A DNA stretch of 64,000 nt from Stictocephala bisonia (taxonomy: Eukaryota; Arthropoda; Insecta; Hemiptera; Membracidae). Location: assembly GCA_035578905.1 (NCBI GenBank), contig JAQJVL010002666.1, positions 23,237 to 87,236 on the forward strand, given 5' to 3'. The notes beneath the pieces were generated by a model. That model made no database searches. It was not told the DNA's origin and saw only the letters and a program-made list of their open reading frames with translations. A program made the translations under genes and the position numbers. This document shows, piece by piece, positions 1-11,265 of this stretch. The first letter of the stretch is position 1; each line of letters opens with the position of its first letter.

Positions 1-1857
1 CACTTATAGCCACAAAGAGTGCTGTGCACCGGGAGAAAAGGCTAATGGTAAAGAGAATGGTGTTAGAAGAAAAAGAAAAATCTTGGACCGAGTTTACGCA
101 GAAGCTTGAAGAGGACTGCATAGGTAATAAATCAATTCTCTACAAAATCATAAATAACAAACGAAAGCCGTGTGAAGCCATTAAAGGCCTTGAAAATGAC
201 GAGGGGAAGGTGGTCGTAAAGGAAATTGAGATCACTGAAGTTATGAAGAAGCACTTTGACAATTTACTAAATGGACAGCAGTCCAGTAATGATATATCAA
301 CTGAAGATACAGAAACATTAGGAAGAGAAGAACCACCAATAACTTGGCTAGAGGTGGAAAACAGTTTGAAAGTAATGAAAAGTGGAAAATCAGCAGGAGC
401 AGACGAAATAAATGCAGACATGATAAAAGCAGCTGGATTATATGGTATAAATTGGTTAGTAAGAGTCTTTAATGTTATTTGGAAAGAGAACAAAATCCCT
501 CAAGATTGGAGAAAAGGAATTATAATCCCCCTATTTAAAAAAGGGTCCAGAAAAAAGTGTGGGAACTACAGAGGTATAACCTTACTTTCACATGGTTTTA
601 AAATATTGGAGAAGATTATCGAAAAAATATTGAGATGTCTAACAGAGGACCTGTTAGAAGAAGAACAGTATGCCTTTAGAAAAAACCGTTCCACTACCGA
701 TTTAATATTTACAATTAGAAGAATAATAGAAAAACACGTAGAAAAAGGCAAAACAGTTATCATGGCATTCTTAGATATTGAAAAAGCGTATGATAGTGTC
801 CCAAGAAATAGAATATGGGAGTGCCTAAAACAAAGAAAAGTCCCCGATAGTTTGATACGAAAAGTAAAAATGTTGTATGAGGAATGCCAAAGTTGTGTGC
901 AAGTGGGAACAAATACCTCAACCTGGTTTAAAACGAAAAGGGGAGTTCAGCAAGGGAGTGCACTATCTCCATACCTGTTCGTCCTAGTTATGGATGAAAT
1001 AATGAAACAAATTAAGGAGGATTTGGCAACTACTAAATTCAATGCTTTGGCCTTTGCAGACGACATAGTAATTTGGGCCCACTCCAAAGATGAACTACAA
1101 GATAAATTAAACTTATGGAACGACAAATTTAATGAATTCAATTCAACAGTCACCAAAGAGAAAACTGTAGTAATGACAATAAACAATAGAGGTGACACAG
1201 TAGCATTAAAGTTAGGGAACAGCGTGCTTAGAAATTAGAACATTTTTTGTACTTAGGTAGTACCATTACGAAAGATGGTACAGACTCACTTGAGGTCTCA
1301 AATAGAACTAGTAAAGCAGCCGCTTTTTATCATCAAATAAACAACCTACTTTGGGATGTGAATATACCCCTAAAAACTAAAACAATATTGTACAAAACAT
1401 ACTTCTTACCAATCCTAACTTACAGCCTAGAAACATGTACATTAAATAAAAAATACGATAGTAGAATACAAGCAGCAGAAATGAAATTCTTGAGAACGGC
1501 AGTGCAGAGAACTAGACGTGACAGAATAAGAAACACAACTATAAGAACCCAGTTTGGATGCGAAAAAACGGTAAAAGAGAAAATAAGAAGCTTAAGGCTA
1601 GGAGGGTTTGGTCATGTGAAGAGATTGGAAGAAGGAAGAGTGGCAAAAACCTGGCTCGAAAACGAAATAGTAGGGAAGAGAAAAGTCGGAAGACCACGGA
1701 CGAGATGGATGGATTTGGTAAAAGAAGACCTATTCCTGAAAGGGACAAGCATTCAACAGGCGGAGGAGAGACAATTATTCTTAGACAGAGACAGATGGAA
1801 GAGGCTTGTTAGCACACCCGGGAGACTGGAGATGCTGATCAGATGATGATGATGATG
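1..1857 (+). pseudogene. Non-LTR retrotransposon, RT and C-terminal region
   Basis: The left part lies outside the window. The frame from 24 to 1238 encodes reverse transcriptase: KSAGADEINADMIKAAG, IIPLFKKGSRKKCGNYRGI, FLDIEKAYDSVPR, RGVQQGSALSPYLF and the catalytic box as FADD. A one-base frameshift near 1235 moves the reading to 1247-1846, which carries EHFLYLGSTITKDG, the SLETCTLNKK region and the terminal GRPRTRWMDLVKEDL block. The element ends with a short gat/atg repeat (1842-1857), as many RTE- or CR1-like elements do. Apart from the frameshift the ORF is open, so the copy is fairly young. Confidence 0.85.
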
Positions 1858-3680
1858 GCATGTTTCAAGGAATGAGGGAAACACCCTTCATGGAACGAAA
1901 TATTTATTAATTCTGCTAATAGGGTGGATATTAAATCATGTATCTGCTTTAAAGTTTAGCGGAAAAACCATCCACAACTCAAGATGACTTTGGCTTGAGA
2001 GAAAGTATAACCCCTTTTACTTCTTCCTCTGTTACTGGAGTCAAAAAAAGGGAGATGCAGTGAGTTTGGCGTCGAAGTGATTACACCATTAATTCCGCAG
2101 AACCAACACTTTCTTCTGCTCTTGAGGAGAAGTCATTGAACATACTAGACACTTTTACTGGATCGGAAATTTGTCTGCCGTCATCATCAGTTCTGAGACT
2201 TAAAAATAGCTGGAATGGAATTCATTATTTTTACTCAAATTGAAAAGGAAAAGATCCAATCCAATTTTAAAAACTTATCCTCAATACACATGTAATAACT
2301 TAATTCATGATTGTTTTTAGTGTATGCTTTTTTTGACGTTTCTTTCAGTTATAATAAATGTATGAGTTACATTCCATAATAAATAACATTTTTATTTGAT
2401 AGCCTACCTGACGCATTCTCACAAAGAAAAAGGTCTCTCATTTCCACCCATAACAAATAAGATTTTCAATTCAGTTCACTGTGCTATTTGAGAATGATGT
2501 ATGTTTGTAAAATTTACCTTTTTTAATTATTTTTACTTTTTCCCGCATGTGTAAGCATATAGAAAGTATTGTGATCGATAACAAAAGTTATTACAAGTTG
2601 GTCTAAAAATCCATTGTAGGGTCCCCTGAACCCAAAAAAGTGTTTTTATTCGAAAAAATGGTTTGTGTCTGTTTGTGTGTGTTTGCGCGTGTGTGTGTGT
2701 GCAGTTCGCTGGAAACTTAAATGGATGGATAATTTTTTATGGAATTTGGATGGCTCTAACAATTTTAATTACAATTTCAGGAAATATGTGAATTACAATC
2801 TAAAATATTTTAGTAAACCCCGCATATCTCCAACTTGACTAGTATTGAGTTATGGTCAAAAACATATTTCAGAATCAAACTGGTAATTTTCTAAGCTTTG
2901 ATAATTATTTTAGTGTTTAATATGGGGGAAAGTTTGTGTCAATTCTTTAGAATTATTTATTAATGAAAAATTACAAACAGATCCCATTTTAAAATGGATC
3001 AATGTATTTAACTGGCAATTTCATTTAATAATTCTCAACTGATTATTTTATTAACTAGATTGAATGATTGAAATGTTGATAAATTCTTGAATAAATGCTT
3101 AGTGTTCACTGTTAAGTATTTTTTACAATTTGTTAGTACTGCAATTTCAGCTATGTTTTGAAATGGTAAAATTTCAAATACTTAGGCTATTTTGGAAAAT
3201 TAAATAAAAACAAAAAAGTGCTCAACAATTGACACCCGCCTTTTATACCTACAAAATGCCATACAAAACGTAATTTTATGTTTGGAAATAAGCCCATTTC
3301 GGCGTTAAAAGTTTGACATTGGGGTTATGAAGGAAAAGGTAGTCTAATGGAGGATACAAAATCACAAGAGGCCCCTCCTCCTTAAACCCGTCCCGTATTT
3401 TCAGTGATTATATTTGGCAACCCTGCTGACCGCCCTGAAAACATTATCTCATTTCCGTTGTGTGTATATTTACATTTATTGTACATTTTTGTCATTTTTA
3501 TTAACTTTTGTGTTTGTTCATTTTTTAAAGTGATTTGTATAAATTTAACCTACCAGTTAATTTAAAAATATCCTATAGTGTTCGTGGATTGTGTTTACAG
3601 ATATAGTTGTTATAAATATTTTTCACGGTTAATAACTTTTAGGCGTGTTGTTTATTTGAGTGTTTTGTATTATTTTCAAT
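1858..3680. other. AT-rich stretch without genes; GT microsatellite
   Basis: No coding sequence is recognisable. A GT-rich simple repeat (tgtgtgtttgcgcgtgtgtg type) runs from about 2663 to 2701. The rest is low-complexity AT-rich DNA. Confidence 0.5.
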
Positions 3681-3683
3681 TAA

Positions 3684-4295
3684 AATGGCCGAGAGATCCA
3701 GTGTGAAAAAAGTTGGAGGTAAAATTATTCATAGCCAAGCAAGAGAGATAATTAGCAACTTATTCGCATTTATGAAAAGAGAAGCAGAATTACACCATTC
3801 TTATTAAGAAAGTGCAATAAAGAGTTGCAGAAGCTACTGGAATATCTCGGAGAAGTAAGCAACGAATTTTGATAGAAAACCAAAGTAATGGAACTGCAGA
3901 AGGCCAAGGCTTTTCAACTCCAAGGAAGACATGGCAAAAGAAAAACAAAAAATCCATTTTAGATAGTTTTGATAAAACTGTTGTTAGAAAAACATTTTAC
4001 GATTTTCACAAATCGCATAATGAACGTCTGACCTTGAAAATGTATTGCCAGTGATAAAAGAAAAGATCTACTTAAAAGGGAGTGTGTGTGCACTACGTCA
4101 GTTGGGGAGCTGGGTTTAAGATGGAAAAAATCTGTAGATAATATAAAAGTTCTTATTGAAAAGCATGATATTAGAGAAAAAAGAGTAAATTTTATTAGGG
4201 CTCTCCAAGAATATAAGAAAGAAGGTCATCCAATTATCTACATTGACGAAACTTACATCCACACAACACACATGAAACCAGTATTATATTGATAG
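3684..4295 (+). pseudogene. N-terminal half of a DDE transposase (IS630/Tc1/mariner-like), decayed
   Basis: Starts at ATG 3684 (MAERSSVKKVGGKIIHSQAR), a helix-turn-helix-like leader, and runs through several frames interrupted by stops. The frame at 4086-4292 has LGLRWKKS, a helix, then IIYIDETYIHTTHMKP, which has the form of the first catalytic Asp strand (Y-x-DETYxH) in an insect DDE family. The sequence stops matching soon after, so the catalytic C-terminal half is gone. It resembles, by family, the C-terminal fragment at 55233-55520. Confidence 0.6.
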
Positions 4296-4849
4296 CGTTA
4301 CAAATTATATTGAAAACTTAGACTACCTAATTCAGACTCAAAATTGTTACATCTGTAACGGTGTTTCGACAAAGTTTGAGTAATCCAACATAATATACAC
4401 CTGTACTAACACAAAATAAAAATGTTGTACACCGGTTTTTATTTAATTTAAGATTAATGAAACTAACACTAGCATATTAAAATATTCAAAACATATTTTC
4501 TAAAGTTAAAAATGGCAATTTTTATTTAGTACCCCTTAACATTTAGAGCTCCCTAAAATGTTGCGCCCTAGGCCTGGGCCTGGCCTAGAGGAAAGTGCAC
4601 TAATCACAGCCACGTGATAACCATACATGTAGCTATCAGCTGTTTTACCGTGTTAATTGAATAGCCCAGTTTTTAAAACAAAGTTACAAACAATATACGA
4701 GCTATACTGTAAATTGGTGTGGTGTTTATAACTGTTCAGTTTTTCTTTGTATTATTTGTTCAGTAGTTTTGTAAAATATATTTTAATGTAATTGTTTTCT
4801 GATAGGAGTAATTTTTATTGTTAATATATTCCATATTTATAATACCTTC

Positions 4850-5199
4850 CTTTGCTGTTTTCGACTGTAAGAAATCATAAGCAAATGTAAGTAAAGAAGG
4901 AATTTCCTTTTACCTATTTCCAAAAAAAGTAATTTTAGGAAAAGTGGATGCGTTTTTTATAAAAGCAAAGATCACCTTAAGCCTCAAACAGTCTGAGTGT
5001 GCTCCAAACACTTTGTAGCTGATGATTGTGAATGGAACCTACAGGCTGAACTCTTAAATATACCAACAAGAAACATTTTAAAACTTGGGGTTCTTCCCTT
5101 AATTAAAAAATTAACAAGCACATATTCAAATTTTGACAGAAATAACAGAGCAGTAATGCGTGAAAACAAAATTTATCGAATTCCTACTAGAAAATAATG
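4850..5199 (+). pseudogene. THAP zinc-finger domain relic
   Basis: FAVFDCKKS then (after an in-frame TAA) ANVSKEGISFYLFPK is the first half of a THAP domain. After a frameshift the frame ending at 5197 gives VCSKHFVADDCEWNLQAELL...LKLGVLPLIKK, the C-x-x-HF half and the closing L-x-x-GxxPxI segment of THAP. THAP domains bind DNA and occur in P-element transposases and related host proteins. One stop and one frameshift make it a pseudogene. No transposase core follows. Confidence 0.65.
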
Positions 5200-5504
5200 A
5201 GAGCATTAACATTGGCGTAGCCACGGGGGGATTCTGGGTTATAACCTCCCTCCCCCTTGAGATTTAGAAGATCCCCCAAAACGAGTAAGAAGGTCCTCAA
5301 TAAATAAAGCGATAATATTGGTTGCTGAAGGTAAAAACTGTTATTATCCGTGAAGAAAAAATAATGTTATTGATGGACAAACAATTTACTGTTGAATGTT
5401 TACTTTAAAGCATGTTTTATTAACTATCTAATAAGACATGATCGATAAAAAACTATGTTCCGGGTGAGTGCCTTGTAACACTAAATTTTGTGAGAGGCGT
5501 TGCA

Positions 5505-5783
5505 TTATTGGTCGGTAGCGTAGTTGGTTCAATCCCAGCTTCATAAGCTAAATGTTCTCAGTTCGATCCCAATCAGAGTCATAACACATTTTGAGAAGGA
5601 TCAGCTGATAACCACCGGCTTTTCATTTGTCATTGGCTATTAATTAATGACACTTTCTAAGGAACAGTCGGCCTTAGTTTGTAACAATGACTACATTCGC
5701 TCATCTACACTCATCACACTCATTCCAAATCCATATTCACCCATATCTTTACGATCGGTGTCTTATGAATAAATAAATAAATT
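5505..5783 (+). repeat. tRNA-like SINE, full copy
   Basis: The head contains an A-box-like TAGCGTAGTTGG (5516-5527) and a B-box-like GTTCGATCCC (5561-5570), the internal promoter layout of Pol III tRNA-type genes. The body includes a GGAACAGTCGGCCTTAG segment, and the end is GTCTTATGAATAAATAAATAA. The same sequence recurs reversed at 27965-28246 and 43319-43586, and in part at four other sites, so it is a dispersed family. Possible diverged target repeat: attattgg on the left, attatgttgg on the right. Confidence 0.8.
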
Positions 5784-5823
5784 ATGTTGGTTCAGGAGTT
5801 TCCTTTCAAACAGAAGCTAGCAA

Positions 5824-6234
5824 GTGAGGGTGGCTGGTCATCTTAGTGTTCCTCTGCACCCTGCATGTGGAAGTGGGGTGTCCCAGGGTTCAGTTACTTC
5901 TGCCTCTTTGTTCTTAATTTTTATTAATAATTTATTAAAACTTAAATTTCATGGCTCTAGTAGTGCGTTTGCAGATGATGTTGCTTTTTTGTACTCAAAT
6001 AAAAATGAACATATAGTTAGATTATATATTCAAAAAGGTCTGTTTTTACTAGAGAAATGGTGTTCGGAAAATGAAATGTTTTTGTACATCAACAAAACTA
6101 AGTATTGTAATTTTGATTTTAGAGGTTTTGATGTTGAGTTGCCTATGAAATATCACAATGGAAACTGTATAGGAAATGTATTAAATTTATGTAACAAAAT
6201 AAAATTAAAATTACTAAATGTTGCATGTGTATAA
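5824..6234 (+). pseudogene. Reverse transcriptase fragment
   Basis: GVSQGSVTSASLFLIFINNLL (palm entry), SSAFADDVAFLYS (catalytic box) and LEKWCSENEMFLYINKTKY (after the catalytic box) identify a non-LTR reverse transcriptase. Only about 135 residues remain, without endonuclease or C-terminus. It lies inside the hAT-type element 5210-6505. Confidence 0.75.
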
Positions 6235-6513
6235 ACAATTAGTTTATGATCATGATAATGCAGTTTACAATATTTATTACATTTTTTTCTTAAAAAACGA
6301 GTAAGACTGTAAATACTCGTCCAAATATACTATTTTTGAGCCTCAAATCAAGTTCTTAACATAACAAATATTCAAATTTTCGGGGGAGAACTCACGGACC
6401 CCCAATTGTCCAGTGGTGTATTCCAGTCCCCCCCCTCCCCGGGGAGGAAGGACTCCAAAATCTCTGGTAACTCCCCCCCATTCCAAAATCCTGGCTATGC
6501 TACTGAGCATTAA

Positions 6514-7890
6514 CATGTAAAACTGTTGAATTTTAAAACTAATAAATATACAACTTTATGGATATTAGACTAAACATATTATATTTTATCAAAATGTTTT
6601 ATTATTTAAGGCATTAGAAGATAAAACATGGAATATTTATTAACTAACTAATTTCGTCCTATTCTGATAAACAATACATTTATTAATTAGCCTATATTAA
6701 GTACTACATTCTCTTTGATTATTCACGTCAGAAAGGTATTAATATAAATATAGTGCTTATTTCGTACTTGAATTTGCTTCTATTGTAGTTTTAAAAACGA
6801 ATAAAACTACATTAAGAAGCAATTTCAAACACATATCCAGCCTAAAACTGAATAGCCACGTGACGTCACAGCAATCAGCTGCCTGCGTGACGCGCATAGC
6901 ACCTAGCAGTATTTGTTTTGTTTATCAGAAGTCAGAAGGCGTGGGTGTGACGGCTGCGATGGCAGTCTTCCTTTCCTTGATAAGAAATTTCAGGTACAGG
7001 ACTTTTAGGTTATCTTTTATTTTATTTGAAGGTTTCATTTATTGTGATCGGTAGTATTAGGTGTGACGGTTCGTTGATAATTATTACAGTTTCTAAATAT
7101 TTTGAAAGTTAGTCTGAATGATAGTAAAAAATAATTTCATGAACATTGAAGAATAGTAAAGTACTGAATTTTAGTAAATTCAGGATGGACGAATCAATGG
7201 TTTGTATTATCCCAATTAAAATATTTATGTATCCCACAATCTGTAGTAATTATTTTAAATATTTCTGAAAAGTGTGGAAATGTCCTACAGTATGTGAACA
7301 AGCCTTTTGGGTCAATTCAAATGAAGTGGTCCAGTGATGGTTGCTTGACTATTTTTAAATATTTTCATTTTTTTATATGTTTTTACCATACTCATAAGAG
7401 GTTCAAAAATGATTTTTAAATAACTTTATCTTTTATCGTTTATGCATGGCAGCCAAATCGGTTTACGATATTTGGCTTTGAAGACATTAGCGTTAAATTG
7501 ATTATCACTGCATTGGATTATGCTAGAGCTTCCAACCCAACACCATTCTTTTCAGAAAGATCTCTTCTACAATACTTGTTATCTTCTTTATAGCTCTGAA
7601 AGCAAATTTTAACTCCCAAAATCGTCCCCAAAGTTCAATATGGAAAATTGGCAAATTTCACTATTTGGAAGCTTAAAAAACAAAGAAGGGATGATCTATC
7701 ACAGTTCAAACTTTTTGTTCGGTTAGATAGCATAGCTTAATAATATGAAATAGAGTTTCAGCCTCAAAACACGGTTCCTTAATTTTTTATAAATTTTTAA
7801 ACATTGAAATTTAAAAAGATTTTTGAAAGTAAAGCTCTATATATCTCTGGTGGGACATGATATAAAAATCTGATTTTTGCACAGCATGTA
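6514..7890. other. Non-coding stretch with a GC-richer island
   Basis: A locally GC-richer island at about 6850-6965 contains CACGTGACGTCAC (E-box and CRE-like) and could be a promoter. It precedes a short ORF (from ATG 6860) with no recognised domain. The remainder is AT-rich with no gene seen. Confidence 0.35.
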
Positions 7891-7896
7891 CATATA

Positions 7897-8027
7897 TATG
7901 GTGCTAAAGTAGTATATAAATTTGAACTTTGATATTTTACTTAGATCAAAGTTATGAATTTTCAAGTTATGAAAAAAACAGATTTTCGCCAATGTTCATA
8001 TATTATGCGAATTACTTAAATATGAAG
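7897..8027 (+). repeat. Left arm of an inverted repeat
   Basis: Starting at ATGGTGCTAAAGTAGTATAT, about 130 bases recur in reverse complement at 9587-9715 with roughly 90% identity by eye. The two arms enclose the pseudogene at 8437-9380, so they may be terminal repeats of a DNA element. Confidence 0.7.
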
Positions 8028-8436
8028 GCTTGTAAATAACCTACATGGCAAACACTGAAATTGATAAAGCTGTTCCCTGAATTGAAATCTTACGTATTAC
8101 TTTCTGGAACCATGTATTTGCACCACAATAATCACCAGAGTGATTGTAACAAATATTTGTTATACATATAGTGGCAGTTGAGGTGTTAATTAACAAAAAT
8201 TTAATTTACATACAGTATTAGTAAAATTATATAAAAATTACAATAATTAGATTTATTGTGTAGAATGTTACACAGAATGAAAGTAATAAGGTTATCATCA
8301 AGGGTAAGTTCAATTGTTCTTATTACACAATTTTTATAAATACTGAATCACTTACATTTCCAAAATTCAAAGTCAATTTATGAAAGAAAAAAAAAAGGAA
8401 GGCTTTCTAAAAATGAATGCATAGTCTTATCTGACT

Positions 8437-9380
8437 TTGCAGAAAATTTTACTTTTCCGGTACAGAATGAAATTCAAGGATACCACTGGGTCAACGACCA
8501 AGCAACTGTGCATCCGTTTTGTGTTTTATTATAAAAATGAAAACAGTCAGGTATGTAGTCGTTCCATCTGCATCCTTAGTGACTACTTGGAGCACAACAC
8601 TGCAGTTGTCCATGCATATCTCAATCATGTGACAAAATTTATAAAAGGAAAAATGCTTACTGTTGAGAAGCTCATCTATTTTTCTGATGGTAGTGGTAGT
8701 CAGTATAGAAATAAGAAGAATTTTTTAAACCTTTGCTACTATAAAATAGAGTTTGGATTTGAAGCTGAGTGGCATTTTTCTGCCTCCTGCCATGGCAAAA
8801 ATGCATGCGATTGAGTAGGAGGTATTACAAAACGGGAGGTGAGCAAAGCAATTTTACAACGTGCTACCTCAAACTAAATCCTTACAGTCAAGGATATGTA
8901 CACATTTTGTAAGGATAATATTAAACGAATAACGTATTTCCTTCTCAAGAAAGGAGAAATAATATTACATATCGAAAGAATTCAAACCAGATTTGATAAC
9001 TGTCTGCCAATAAAAGGTACACAGGGATTTCATACAATTTCAGAAAACATAGTTAGGTGCTATGTTACTTCAGAAACAGCGATTTATGAGGATCATAAAG
9101 TATGTAAAATTGCTTCATTTACAGTGAGAATAAATTACATTGTTGCCGTTGTTTATGATGAACAGTTGTGCTTGCAGATGTTGAAAAAGTAAGTTTGGAA
9201 AACAATGATGTATTTGTGAAGTTTTATGAACTAGCTGGACCACGGACATCATTTAAAAAATCAACCAGTGATACCGTTTGGATCCCACTAAAGAACGTGC
9301 TGAGAAAACTTTCAGTGCTCGAACTTACCTCAGCTCCTGGAGATCGTATTCTATTTCTCAAAAGCTATCCAAAGAAATAG
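8437..9380 (+). pseudogene. Decayed copy of an unassigned multicopy protein (SDGSGSQYRNKKN motif)
   Basis: Reading through, 8437-8811 gives LIYFSDGSGSQYRNKKNFLNLCYYK, then EAEWHFSASCHGKNACD. After a TGA it continues VGGITKREVSKAILQRATSN, another stop, then DMYTFCKDNIKRITYFLLKKGEIILH, CLPIKGTQGFHTISEN, and after a frameshift near 9170 LADVEKVSLENNDVFVKFYELAGP. I recall similar proteins as repeated uncharacterised entries in arthropod and cnidarian genomes, but can assign no domain or function. It lies between inverted repeats, which suggests a mobile element. At least two stops and one frameshift. Confidence 0.6.
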
Positions 9381-9586
9381 GTGTACTTCTAAACAATTAT
9401 AAGAGTTAGAATAAGGTATGTAATTACATCAGTTATGTGTAGTGGTTTCAAATCTTTTATAGATTTTTTTTTTTAAAATGCCTATGTATCTATGATTTTT
9501 GCTTTGTTTTGAGACCTTCTGTATATATTAATAAATAATTTAACACAACTTTCCATCTTAACTTTACGTACTTTCCAATACCACCT

Positions 9587-9715
9587 TCATATTTAAGTAA
9601 TTCGCATAGTATGAACATTGGTGAAAATCTGTTTTTTCTTAACTTTTGAAAATTCATAACTTTGATCTGAGTCAAATACCAAAGTTCAAATTTATATACT
9701 ACTTTAGCACCATTA
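9587..9715 (-). repeat. Right arm of the inverted repeat
   Basis: Reverse complement of 7897-8027, ending with GCACCAT. The sequence right of it is a SINE fragment, so the original outer border may be lost. Confidence 0.7.
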
Positions 9716-9734
9716 GATGCCCTGGCCTTTTGCT

Positions 9735-9858
9735 ATTGATCAATGCTTTTTCTAAGGATAAGTCAAGTAACAATGACTACACTAATTCATCACACTCGTA
9801 TGTGCCTCATATTTGTCCATATCTATACTATTGGTGTCTTAATGATGAATAAAAATGA
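9735..9858 (+). repeat. SINE 3' fragment (same family as 5505-5783)
   Basis: Contains the TTTCTAAGGA, GTAACAATGACTACA and TCATCACACTC blocks and the closing GGTGTCTTAATGATGAAT of the tRNA-like SINE, without its head. Confidence 0.65.
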
Positions 9859-9869
9859 ATAATAATAAG

Positions 9870-10850
9870 AGGAGTGAAAGAGGCATTTCTGTACTCAGAT
9901 GTTGAAAGAAATTTTCTTTTTTATCTTTTCTACATTTTCCAAAACTTTCTTATAAAGTAAAGAAGCACAAGTTGGTGCATCTTGTACATACAACAAACAA
10001 TGCTTCCATTTGAGTCTCCCACAGAACTTTACAAGCAAGATCAGCAAATGCTGGTATATTTTGACTGCTTTCTTTATCAATAAGAGGATCTTTTATATGT
10101 CACCACACTTGTTCCATTTTATTTCCTAATGTATCTTAATTATGTCTTCTTATGATCAGCTCCTTAATTAATCATTTCAAAGCATGTTATGTATTAAAAT
10201 CTTGGCCACATACACCAGAGTGACCTTGAAGATTGATTGGCGTTCTTCCATGCATTTTTTGGGAATCTGAACTCTTGTCCTGATATATCAAGATTTAATT
10301 TTTTCAGGAGAACGCTAGAGAACCAACTTACATTTTTTCTCTAAAATTTTGATGATGGTTGGAAAGAGTTATAAATTTGTTTTTATTGTTTTTTCTTCCA
10401 TCTCTCACTTTTCCAAATAATATATGTAGTTTTCAAAGTATATTGTGACTGCGTTTTTGAGTGTAGAACAGACTGCAAAGTTTCATAACCTTTTTATTGA
10501 CAAATGAAGAAGCCCACATTCTGTTTGCATATACTTAAGCCAAATAAATAAAGAAAAAAAAGACAAATGAATTAAATTAATGTTTTGATTTGTTCCCTAG
10601 ATGTATTTTGTGTATCTTACACTAGTGAAGAGGATTTTGTCTGTGTTACCTTCATCATACCATTTTATGTGTCATTACTCATGTTGTTTCTTGTTACCTC
10701 AAAGCTAGAATGATTGTCATGCAGATTAAGTCTTTTGTTCTGTGTTATGTTTGATTTTCCAAAAGCGTACTCATAAATAGTGCCTAAAGTATGTCGAACT
10801 TCAATAAAAGCTAAAGAAGGTTTTATTTTACCAGCCAAAGTTAGTGCTAA
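9870..10850. other. Stretch without recognisable gene
   Basis: Short ORFs on the - strand (9895-10080, 10665-10853) have no recognised domain. A weak coding look on the - strand (LACKVLWETQMEALFVVC in another frame near 10000) might be a relic of a multicopy gene, but I cannot name it. Confidence 0.3.
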
Positions 10851-10854
10851 CAAG

Positions 10855-11060
10855 CCTAAAGCTTAGCCTCTTTACTAGTTAACCTGGAACCAACAGCTTT
10901 CAAATGACCTTCGAACTATTACCAGTCACTGGGCAGGGTTGTGTGCAAGGTTTGGATCGCTCACCGGTAAACCATCCAAGGAACAACAAGAATGGTCGAA
11001 ACTAAGTAAACCTCGCTCAACTTTGCTTGACGGCATTATCTTGCAATGCTGGAACTCTCC
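10855..11060 (-). repeat. 5S rRNA-like SINE, copy 1
   Basis: On the - strand it reads AATGCCGTCAAGCAAAGTTGAGC, then TTCCTTGGATGG and GTGAGCGATCC, then a unique body with CTTGCACACA and GCCCAGTGACTGG. The parts CGTCAAGCA..GAGC and CTTGGATGGGTGAC are the internal promoter region of 5S rRNA. The same head and body recur at 45340-45540, so this is a family, not a 5S gene. Confidence 0.65.
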
Positions 11061-11174
11061 GGTGAAGGCAAATTGCTACGTTCAATGAGTGTTGATATAA
11101 CAATATGTAATATAAATGAATACCCCTTATTATAATTGTTCAGAAAATGGTGTATTCAGTATCATGTTTCACAG

Positions 11175-11265
11175 GAAATCCAACTGCATTACTCTCCCAG
11201 TAAATGGGCGATTGGCACTCCATCAGACCAAGCAGTTCAAAAACATATTGCAAAGGCTACTATAG
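11175..11265 (+). CDS. KFase/AFMID: KFase exon (first one found)
   Basis: Acceptor ttcacag before 11175 and donor gtaatt at 11266. It encodes EIQLHYSPSKW and the next 19 residues, then leaves one base (phase 1). The SPS(K/R)W motif is typical of the N-terminal part of arylformamidases. The true start codon must lie in an exon further upstream. Confidence 0.85.

Larger units (their letters stand above)
5210..6505. mobile_element. Non-autonomous hAT-type element with 8-bp target duplication
   Basis: The left end reads CATTGGCGTAGCCACGG and the right end, reversed, CAGTAGCATAGCCAGG; both resemble the CAGTGGCGTAGC ends of hAT elements. The flanks are an exact 8-bp repeat, agcattaa, at 5202-5209 and 6506-6513, the hAT duplication length. 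No hAT transposase is inside. Instead there is a SINE (5505-5783) and a reverse-transcriptase fragment (5824-6234), either later insertions or captured DNA. G- and C-rich runs lie just inside both ends. Confidence 0.75.

Noticed and set aside
5511..5583. tRNA gene
   Set aside because: Only box-like motifs; the sequence does not fold as a complete cloverleaf and continues into a dispersed repeat body with an A-rich tail.
6860..7054. First coding exon of KFase (ORF near the GC-richer island)
   Set aside because: Possible donor after 6991 leaves two bases, which does not fit the phase-0 start of the exon at 11175.
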